Source: Oreohelix idahoensis
Lineage: Eukaryota > Mollusca > Gastropoda > Stylommatophora > Oreohelicidae
Direction: 5' to 3'
Assembly: GCA_024509875.1 (NCBI GenBank)
Contig: JAMPIV010019091.1
Coordinates: 124,001-188,000, forward strand
Length of the DNA stretch: 64,000 nt
The position numbers and the translations under genes were made by a program. Shown here piece after piece: positions 56,301 through 64,000 of this stretch (positions are counted from its first letter, which is position 1; each line of letters begins with the position of its first letter). Under the pieces are notes generated by a model. That model saw nothing but the letters and a program-made list of their open reading frames with translations. It ran no database searches and was not told where the DNA came from.

Positions 56301-57422
56301 GTAAGTGCACCTGAAAGTGGCTATTGCGTGTATGTGAATTGAATGAACAGAGAAAGAAACTTATGTCTTTTTTTTTGTTAACATCATATACTTATATGGT
56401 TTCTTCTTTCTTTTTTTTTATCTCAATAATCTGATTAGTCACGAAATAGATTACATTTGGAACCTATTCTTTTCCCATACTGACTATTTCATAACTTATT
56501 GTTACCCTTTGATCTTTTGGGTTAATTAACCTCTGTTGGGATCGTCCTTTCTTGTCCTTTACCAGAGGGGAGAACCTATTTGATTAATTTTTTTTTCATT
56601 TTGTCTGTAAACCATGATCTATTGTTGCATATGATTTATGTTGTGATTTTCTATTAATAATAAACTTTATTAAACCTTTAGTTATCGTGTCGGTCAACCC
56701 CTATTCATTATATGTTATTCAATGTTTGTTTTCACGTTCGTATTTGTCACAGAATTGTGTGCATGTGAGTGCAGTTTAACCTGTATTTTCGTACAGGGAG
56801 AGAAAGTGCGTCTGATTTAAATATCGTCGTCCAGATAGGCCGGATTAGATAAATTATTCTATCCAGAGACTGTCCTTTCTCTTACACGATCACCCTCGTG
56901 ATAAAAAATATATATATTACCCCTCACTTTCACTTTGTCATCACTATCACCTCTGCTCAGAGAGGACTATAAACATCTATTACCTATCTGAAATTCATCC
57001 ACGACAGTCACAATACGTATTGTCTTCGTATATGCATTTCTTTCTTATTATCTTTCTTGCACTTTTTTAAAATTTGTTGCACATAAGACTTAATAATCCT
57101 GGATAGTATATCTATATTAAGTTTCTCTTCACATCTTCAAAAATAATAACTAATAATAACAACAAGCTCGGACATTGGCGTAGCTGGCGAGTCCTTTTTA
57201 GGGATTTATGCTAGCAGATAGATAATGTTGGGCCTTTTCAGGACTTAGTATCTATCAACGCTGATCGGGTTAGCAGTCAACAGAGTTGACTTATTTTGGA
57301 TGGTAAATGCGCTCTGATACAACAAATAGGTTGAAAGGAACGCACCTCGCCAGAAGAAGGCAAAAACCGAACAACACCAAAAAAACACATCTTATTTTCT
57401 TTTTCCTGTTTGCTCCTTGTGG
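53337..57422. other. Intergenic region, 4.1 kb, no supported gene
   Basis: AT-rich. It contains a pair of about 50-bp direct repeats near 53498-53532 and 53571-53607 (TTTATTAGAGTCATTAATGT, GTTTGAAGGCGAA). The segment at 53395-53490 is inversely similar to 38285-38375. On the minus strand at 55212-54641 there are two adjacent open stretches (MVYIDKFRSIAFNAIVTPTA...; IQGPSQTEYRVPLIKESITP...NPSFMYRKYKLDGEGQKW) that might be coding remnants, which I cannot name. Otherwise nothing seen. Confidence 0.5.
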
Positions 57423-57452
57423 ATCGCTTCTCGGCCTTTTGGCTACGATCAA
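57423..57452 (+). pseudogene. U2 snRNA 5'-end fragment (30 nt)
   Basis: ATCGCTTCTCGGCCTTTTGG and the next ten bases match the first 30 nucleotides of U2 snRNA, with one substitution (C for A at 57446). The match stops there; the branch-point-recognition GTAGTA segment and the rest are absent. It is a truncated pseudogene, or the head of a U2-derived retroposon. Confidence 0.8.
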
Positions 57453-57887
57453 ATTATCCAAGCCAGGGCCGAGATCAAACATGTTTTACACAATAAAGTC
57501 TATTGGCCTCACTTTACGCCCCGAAAGGGTTATTTTAAAAAATGGATTCTGCCCCCTGTATGAATGCGAGTAGGCTTTCTAGGCTATCAAAAAACAAGGA
57601 TTGGTGTCTGTAACCTGGTGGTGCATGTATGTTTACTATGGTGTATGTTTGTGTGATATTCCTTACCTGAACTATGACTTTTCTACCCTTACTGTCTCTA
57701 TTTTTCCTGATAATTTCTCACCTATCCGATGTTAGTACGATAGCTACCCCTGAACCTAAAACATGAATGTCTAAGTCCTAATTGTGTCGTGATATGGGAA
57801 GCGGCTGGTCCCCTTGCAGGAAGTCTGCATCAGAGCATTCATGCTCTCTTACCACGGCAGTTTATTTATCAATTTGTTTTACATGGT
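57453..57887. other. Unassigned sequence between U2 fragment and LTR E
   Basis: Contains AATAAA followed by unremarkable sequence. A GAAAGG-type purine stretch occurs near 57520. No gene seen. Confidence 0.4.
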
Positions 57888-60482
57888 TGTGGTGAAGTGG
57901 GATGTTATAAATATTTATAGGGGACTTAGTGTACTGACTGAGATCAGCTGTGAAGGTATCTATATCTATTAAGAGTAGTGTATTATAGATAACCTTACTT
58001 GCTACCACATATCTATATATCTCAGTCAGAATTATTCTGGAATAGTGTGATGACTACGTTATGTGTCTAGGGTATGTGTATGATGAAGTGTAAGTCACAA
58101 CAACAGACAGATAAACAATTTAATTTAATCCACTACTCTTGACAACACTGTGACACTCACATACATATAACACTCTATGAGAATATCTTAAGGAGTCACT
58201 GATAACTTTTCAAATAACAATATGTATTCATGGTTATCATAAAGGTATATGTGTCCTGATTCAAATACAAAGGAACCAGGAATCACAATCAATTTTAATT
58301 ACAAGTATATGTACAGACTTTATCAATATGAATATTGTAGTGACATATATTATTAAAATATCCTATGTGTGTCAGTTGTGTAGTGGTAATATGAGGTAAT
58401 ACTGGTTTTGTTTTGTTCAAGCTCTGTTGGTATTTGTCATCATGACTTCAATAGTTTGTCTTTTGGGACTAGTATTGGAGATGTTCTCAGTTCCTGATAT
58501 TAAGACAATTAAATTCCCCTCTGAATGTTATTTTTACAAAGTCATTTCAAGATGAGGGGACATAATGTTGAGCTCAGCTGGCCAAATCAGCTTATCTTGC
58601 GTGATGGCGGCAGGGAAGGACTCCTCTGCTCGAATTCTCCTCTGGGCTCTGGAGACACCTCACTGATAGCTAAAAAGACCAAGGGGTATGCTGTCCGACT
58701 CTGGATTCAGCAAAGCTCTGACCAGGTGCTGCTCAATACCATCAAGACCACGGTCCCTGAAAACAAGAAGGATGTACCTTCTACTTCATAACTAATTGAT
58801 ACTCTAGTTCTACACTGAGCACAATACAACACAAACATTGAGTTCAGAGCGTTAGGCCAACTGTCAGCTTCATCTGAAATACTTTATACCAGTATTTACC
58901 TCCTTAATGGTTACCACGCCTCTGCACTTCCAGCATTATTTCTGTCTAATCAATCATCCAGGTGTCAGTGTACTATTTGGCCATTCCATGCCGTTTTACT
59001 TCCCTCCGACACCCTCTGTTCAGGCTGGAGCATTATAGGCTTTATCTCCTGTTTGCCACTGAACTACACATATATATACAGGCATAAATTAACAATTTAC
59101 ATTCAATTTTCATTAAAAGATACTGAATGGTTCAAGCTTACCACAATTTCATGGAAATAAACACAGATACGTTGATTAGCAATGAATTCTGGCACAATTA
59201 CTGGCACAAATTCCCATCTGCTTATGTTCCAGGCTTTTATTTAACACAAATATGAGCTGGCTTCAACGCACTGTTGCTTTATCAAGATTATTTGCACTAG
59301 TGGTCTCGAACTAACGCTCCTAAGTGAGTATATCAGCGAGGCTAGCCAATGAGGCCACGTTTCGACAAGTGTTTGAAAAAATGTTACCTTTTCACGTCTC
59401 CCCTAACAACGAAAGATAGTATTTATAGCCCGACCAATCGTGGTTAGTCTTTCATTTGTTGCGCTCCAATCAATTTGGAGTTTACATGGTAGGCTAATTC
59501 TGTAACGTAAGATTTTTTTCAAACACGTTATAAAAAAATTTTATGAGCAGAAATGATTCCATGCTGTCAGGCATCCCTACTATTTTATTTTGGTTATAAT
59601 TTATTAATTCCTGGACTATTTGCGTAACGTTTTACATATTCTTGTCAGCAAGCCCTAAGGAACCCAAATATCCAAATTTAAAAGAGCTACGTGGCTGCGT
59701 TCAAAATATGCAATTCCTTCTACCTCCTGTTTCGAAGATGTGCTGTCTGGGTACTGTTATGTTTTCAACCGTAAAACCATATATAATGTTATCTTTCCTA
59801 ATAAGCGTTTTTTATGATTTTTAAAACCTAACTCTGGGCAATCAGAGGCAAGACTGGCACCAGGGTAGTGAATTTATCACTGTCCGTCCGAAAAAAGTTA
59901 GTGCTTGTAGTCTTACACGCGTGATGGCAGCATTTTGTGTATCGCGCGAAGCGTGTTTAGTGTTCGGCTTTCTGCCTCTCCTTCTCGCTATCCTTTTGTC
60001 CATCTGTCTTTTGATCTTGGTAACATAGTGTAGAAAAAGACATGAATGGAATTTAAAATTTAGGTCAACTTGCATATTTCAAGGTTTTTCTTAGAAAGGC
60101 AGCACATTTTATTGTGTGTTTGACCCTCACATACAAATGGTCACTCGATAACTTTTCAAATAGTGTTGAAACGCGTGATTATATGTTGCAGAATGCCTTT
60201 AATATCAACGTGAAAGCGTTACAATTTTGCATACGCAGTAGAAAACAAGGGATTTATTGAAGGGGACATAATTGATTACTCAGCTGGCCAAACAGCTTAT
60301 CTTGACCGGGGAGTACAGGTCATTGTGACTGGCTCTGGAGATTCACCACTGTGCATTCTTTACCATTCTTCTTCCTTTATTTATTATGATGTATTTATTA
60401 GGCTTTATAATTACTTGATCAATTATTATATAACATGTGGAATTAGAATATTCCACGTATTTTCCTGTAATGGTTGCCAGCA
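57888..60482 (-). mobile_element. Solo LTR E (gypsy-2-related), right boundary tentative
   Basis: The left edge TGTGGTGAAGTGGG is the reverse complement of a CACCACA LTR end. Inside, GAGATCAGCTGTGAAGGTA near 57940 and CTTACCACAATTTC near 59146 match the other solo LTRs at the right distances. The right edge at 60482 is proposed from the possible duplication ATGGT (57883-57887 and 60483-60487), but the terminal repeat there (CCAGCA) is weak. Confidence 0.55.
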
Positions 60483-60487
60483 ATGGT

Positions 60488-60541
60488 GACAACAATTAAT
60501 TCTGTCAACAATTAATTATGTCAACAATTAATTCTGTCAAC
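60488..60541. repeat. About 18-bp tandem repeat
   Basis: CAACAATTAATTCTGT and close variants repeated three times. Confidence 0.8.
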
Positions 60542-60544
60542 CAA

Positions 60545-60821
60545 AAAACACAGCGAGGCCCAGAATCTACACCGAAACACCAAGAAGACGAAAGTATTGA
60601 AAACAGACAAAGTAAAGATCAAACCAGAAATTGAAATTGATAACGAAGAACTGGAAGGTGTATATGAATTCGAATACTTAAGATCAATCATCAACAGCCC
60701 TGGCGACTGTGCAGTAGAAATTAAAAGAAGGCTTGCAATTGCCTCACATAAACTAATACAGATGGAAAACCTATGGCACGGCACAAGCAAAGAAACAAAG
60801 TTACAACTGATATCTGTTTAA
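60545..60821 (+). pseudogene. LINE RT C-terminal fragment (LINE-E)
   Basis: The frame reads NTKKTKVL, then IEIDNEELEGVYEFEYLRSI, CAVEIKRRLAIASHKLIQ and ENLWHGTSKETKLQL. This is the block following the RT catalytic site (FxYLGSxI, EIKRRIA) of an APE-type LINE. It is a short, 5'- and 3'-truncated fragment belonging to a family other than LINE-A or LINE-B. Confidence 0.72.
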
Positions 60822-60894
60822 ATTGATAATTAAAATTGCGCGCACACACACATACAACAGTGTATAAAAGGTAATCCCATAACAGATACTGTAG

Positions 60895-61075
60895 TGTTGC
60901 AGTAGGGGTGTGAAAGGCCATTCATGAGGTGCCTTTGCCTTCCCTAACTCAAGAGCAGAGTCAGGTACCCAATTTTACAGCTGGGTCGACTGGAAACTGA
61001 CGCGACCAGGTTTTGAACCAGATCCCTTACCTTGAAAAGCAAGCTGCTCTACCACTCGGGTGTTCATGAAAGGTG
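60895..61075 (-). mobile_element. SINE-2, tRNA-headed
   Basis: Minus strand: a tRNA-like head with GAGTGGTAGAGCAGCTTG (A-box region) near 61055, an anticodon-arm-like CTTGCTTTTCAAGG, and a perfect B-box GGTTCAAAACC near 61010. It is followed by the central block GTCGACCCAGCTGTAAAATT and GGGTACCTGAC (61000-60965), and then GGCAAAGGCACCTCATGAAT. No clear A-tail or target duplication found, so the limits are approximate. It is not a functional tRNA because the acceptor stem does not form. Confidence 0.65.
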
Positions 61076-61339
61076 GAGGGAGTAGGAGACCTCGACTAAC
61101 CGGAATCTGAACCTTTGTAATTTAATAAGCCAACGTCAATTTCTATACTAGTACTAGGTTACCAACAGCTGGGAAAAATTGGTTCATTAGCCATTTGGTT
61201 TAAAGATGTTAATTAGAAATACAAAGTTCATTACCTCCCGTGGGCTTGCCTGTTAACTATAATTAACTCTGTAATGTGGCTCATTTGCATGTCATGGGAT
61301 CGTGGAAAATCACGTGCTATTAGGTTTCGACAGAGAGGG

Positions 61340-63066
61340 AAAATAAAGGCCTCAGCCTTAATAGCAAAAGGACAGAATTAATGGTCGTCTCAAAGAAAAG
61401 GGCTTCCCCAGAATGCACTGTCAAAGTAAATCTTCTACTCGTTTGATCCTTAGCCGCAGACTGTCAAAGCACTCAGTGGCCACCACACCTGGTGGCGTCT
61501 TGTAGGGCAGCAACAAATTGCTTCCACTTTGTTCGGTCTGCGGTCATCCTTCGTACAGTGCCCCAATTCTGGTTCATTCTTTGCATCTCAGCCTTCACAG
61601 TTCTCCGCCAAGTTGTTTTTGGTCGGCCTCTCTTTCGTTTTCCTTCCGGGGTCCATAGCATAGCTGTTCTTGTGATCGCATCGGGGTCTCTTCTGAGGAC
61701 ATGGCCAACCCAACTCCAGCGTCTGCCAGTTATAATGGTGTGCATGTCCTCTTGGTTGCTCCGAGTAAGCAGTTCTTGGTGATGGTATTCGGCCGAAAGA
61801 TTCGGAGAATTTTTCTTAGGCAGATTGTGTGGAAAGAGGACAATGTCAACATTTCCTTCTCTGTTACTTTCCAGCAGTCTGCACCACAGAGAAGCACAGA
61901 AAGTACACAGCTCTCATATAATCTTAATTTGATGTTTGTGCAGTACTGAGAGGACTTTCATATGTTGTTGGGACTAGCAAAGGCTGTTCTCGCTTTATTC
62001 ATTCTGTTGTTGATGTCCTTGCTTGTTCCGCCGTCTGGTGTTACTATGCATCCTAAGTATGTAAATGTGCCTGTCTGTTCTAGCTTCTGGTTCCTTATTG
62101 TTATTGGCTCAGGATTGCCCACATTGCGTGCCATGACCTCTGTCTTCTTCAGATTGATGTTCAGCCCCGCCTGCTGGCTATACTTATTCAGTCTATCGGT
62201 TTTTTCTTGGATGTGTTGCTGTGAACGTGTGAGTAGTGCAATGTCATCTGCATATTCCAGTGTAGACAATGTTGTCCATCTAATTCCTCTTGGACTGCCC
62301 TCTGGTTGTCTGGCACGTCACCCAGTCTATGACTGTCAAAAATAAAGTTGTTGATAAGGGGCATCATTATCGTACTCCTGTCTTCACCTCGAAAGTTAGG
62401 TTGCTCAACCCAACACTGCATGTAAAGTTAGAATACATGCTTTCTATAATGGAAACAATGCAGCTAGGAATTCCATAAGCCCTCAGTATTTTCCATAGGC
62501 TGTCTCAAAGTAAATGGAATAGTTTTAAAACAGGTCAATAAATTCAAATACCTGGGCAAATTAATAACAACGGATGGAAGATGCATCTTAGAAGTGAAGA
62601 GCAGAATAGCTCAGGAAAAAACAGCATTCTATAAAATGAAAAGTATTTTATGTAACCATTCTTTGTCATTGGAAGTAAGAAAGTTCTTCAGTGTTATACA
62701 GAACCAAACCTGGCATATGGGAGTGAGTCATGGACTGTTAGTAAACAAGTAGGGAAGGCACTAGAGACTAGAGGCTACAGAGATGTGGTTTTACAGAAGA
62801 ATGTTAAAAATACTATGAAAAGCCAAAAAGAGTAATGAGGATGACCTGTAAGAGGCCAATTGGGCATGTTATGAGAAAAGGAAAGTTGGAATATATATCG
62901 TAATAACAGGTAAGATTGAAGGAAAAAGAGATAGGGGAAGACAAAGAGAGCAAATACTGGACATCTTGGCAACAAAGAAGTCATCAGCAGAATTGATAAA
63001 TTGTACTGAAGACAGGGAGTTGTGGGGAGACATGATCTCCTACGCCACTAGGCATGGTACTTGAAG
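61340..63066 (+). pseudogene. LINE-D, RT C-terminal part, split by a LINE-A copy
   Basis: Frame GLSLNSKRTELMVVSKKRAS up to 61430 resumes after the inserted LINE-A with VNGIVLKQVNKFKYLGKLIT and TDGRCILEVKSRIAQEKTAF. It then runs with stops and frameshifts through WFYRRMLKI to KRDRGRQREQILDILATKKS and ATRHGT-stop near 63063. These are the post-catalytic blocks of an APE-type LINE RT. It is 5'-truncated. A tract of CAGA/GATA repeats follows. Confidence 0.8.
61431..62504 (-). mobile_element. LINE-A copy 4, 5'-truncated
   Basis: Minus strand: YADDIALLTRSQQHIQEKTD, FTYLGCIVTPDGGTSK and the tail WSWVGHVLRRDPDAITRTAM to LQDATRCGGH. The 10-bp duplication TCAAAGTAAA flanks it (61421-61430 and 62505-62514) within LINE-D. 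Several frameshifts make it inactive. Confidence 0.9.
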
Positions 63067-63302
63067 AAGAAAATAGGCAGACAGACAGATAGATATAGAC
63101 GGACAGACAGACATATGACAATAGACAGATAATGCATGATTCATCATCACATGTTCACAATTTCCAGCACCAGGAACAATGTACATATATATCATGTGAA
63201 AATATAGATTCAGATATGAATTTTTACGTTGTCCTGCTATATGCTGATTTAGGGTGGGGACGTATGACACACTGTTGAGAGTACGTTGGCATAGGCAATT
63301 CC
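63067..63302. other. Simple-repeat-rich spacer
   Basis: Begins with CAGACAGACAGATAGATATAGACGG-type microsatellite (63078-63130), then AT-rich unique sequence. Confidence 0.7.
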
Positions 63303-63688
63303 TTTTTTTTTTTTTTTTTTTCGTACGCCCGCTAATACTCGAGGCGAAATCTCAGGTTATTATTAATATTTTAACCTGACATTGATTTTACGTAAGTATC
63401 CCTTTATTTCTTGTACAGAGACAGGTGTCCCTCGCCATTCAGGCAAATACTATCCGATTTCGGAGTACCCATTCTCTCCGATTTCGGAGAGTACCCATTA
63501 GAGCTGGGTCGGCTCAGGAGCCGCCAGTCCCTGGTCGACGACACTCCTTCAAATGTCTCGCCAGGTCTCGAGTTAATCCAGTCCAAATCCCGGTCAACGA
63601 AAAATCCTCAAATGCCGTCGCCCGGGTTTGATCCTGTATCACCCGGTCGCCAGAGCGGTGTTGTAACCACTACGCTAGCGCGGCCCCC
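63303..63688 (-). mobile_element. SINE-1, copy 2
   Basis: Same structure as the copy at 23145-23544: T20 run on the plus strand at the 3' side, the same body, B-box GGATCAAACCC near 63620-63630 and A-box TAGCGTAGTGG near 63668. It carries an extra 25-bp duplication (CTCCGATTTCGGAG region, 63450-63500). The TSD is unclear. Confidence 0.88.
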
Positions 63689-63843
63689 ACTAATTGCTCT
63701 TAAAATGAAGAATAAACTGCTCTCACGGTCAAGAATTAATAAAAGACTTAAAAAGCCACACATGCCATCATAAGAATAGCACACATACAAAATTAATTAA
63801 AAGGATTGAAAAACTGAACAATTTCATTCAAAACATCTCCAAC

Positions 63844-64000
63844 TCAGGTTTTGGAAAAATGGTGCTGTTTCATATTTGATAAAACAACATCCATATCAGG
63901 GCTTTTTGATGTCAGAGCAACTTGGATGCTGTCTTCAGGGTCCAACCGATTTCTGTACTTTGTATTCAAGTTCATAAGGGTAGAAAATCCTTGTTCACAA
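63844..64000 (-). CDS. hAT-2 transposase C-terminal end (partial, runs off the window)
   Basis: Minus strand from the window edge: CEQGFSTLMNLNTKYRNRLD, PEDSIQVALTSKSPDMDVVL, ending HHFSKT-stop (TGA at 63846-63844). The motif (S/C)E..FS.L..IK.KYRNRL followed by a D..L/ALT region is the hAT dimerisation domain found in ZBED5/SCAND3-like proteins. No break is seen in the 52 residues visible. It differs from hAT-1, whose C-terminus is missing. Confidence 0.82.
   Translation of the reverse strand, partial: CEQGFSTLMNLNTKYRNRLDPEDSIQVALTSKSPDMDVVLSNMKQHHFSKT

Noticed and set aside
57423..57452. Functional U2 snRNA gene
   Set aside because: Only the first 30 nt are present; branch-point pairing region, Sm site and 3' stems are missing.
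60995..61075. Functional tRNA gene
   Set aside because: A and B boxes are present, but the acceptor stem does not pair and the sequence continues into a SINE body.

Overview
This window is eukaryotic (animal) repeat-dense DNA. It is AT-rich, intron-bearing and dominated by transposable elements. The only host gene I recognise is the first coding exon of a legumain (C13 asparaginyl endopeptidase) at 734-850 on the minus strand; the rest of that gene lies off the left edge. The mix of elements (hAT, Ty3/gypsy elements with very long LTRs, APE-type LINEs, tRNA-headed SINEs, a CACTA-like DNA transposon) fits an invertebrate. The sequence alone does not fix the phylum. No bacterial, viral or CRISPR features are present.

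Left half, 1118-37222. This whole stretch is one hAT transposon of about 2.25 kb net that has been inflated to 36.1 kb by nested insertions, every level bounded by target-site duplications (TSDs). hAT-1 has an 8-bp TSD (ATTCTGTC) and starts 268 bp upstream of the legumain start codon. Three elements inserted into it: (a) gypsy-1 at 2633-28354 (TSD AAAGT), (b) LINE-A at 28460-33387 (TSD CAGTATGTTTATT), and (c) LINE-B at 33587-36756 (TSD CCTGATTGAACTT). The 5' LTR of gypsy-1 was hit by a truncated LINE-A copy, and that copy was hit by gypsy-2 (3584-12898, TSD ATGGC). The gypsy-1 interior was hit by a CACTA-like element (17323-19704, TSD TTA), itself hit by another LINE-A fragment, and by a SINE (23145-23544). 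The gypsy-1 3' LTR holds a solo LTR (25154-27842), and LINE-A holds another (30845-32663).

Gypsy-2 is the freshest resident: two 2258-bp LTRs with only four visible differences, a tRNA-Pro-like primer site, and two long uninterrupted ORFs. Its domain order is Gag-protease-integrase followed by RT-RNase H. This is the copia-like order seen in the Gmr1 group of Ty3/gypsy elements. Gypsy-1 is defective (in-frame stops, no RT core, no integrase found) although its 851-bp LTRs are about 99% identical. Its Gag-protease reading frame ends in a recognisable RNA-recognition motif (RRM), which is unusual for this class.

Right half, 37231-64000. This is intergenic sequence with solo LTRs related to the gypsy-2 LTR (42615-44977; 47778-52170 with another nested at 49690-52116; probably 57888-60482). 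It also holds truncated LINEs (52.4-53.3, 60.5-60.8 and 61.3-63.1 kb, the last containing a nested LINE-A copy), two kinds of tRNA-headed SINE sharing a central domain, a 30-nt copy of the 5' end of U2 snRNA, microsatellites and minisatellites, and the C-terminal end of a second hAT transposase at the right edge. Long stretches (37.2-42.6, 45.0-47.8, 53.3-57.4 kb) hold no gene I can support.
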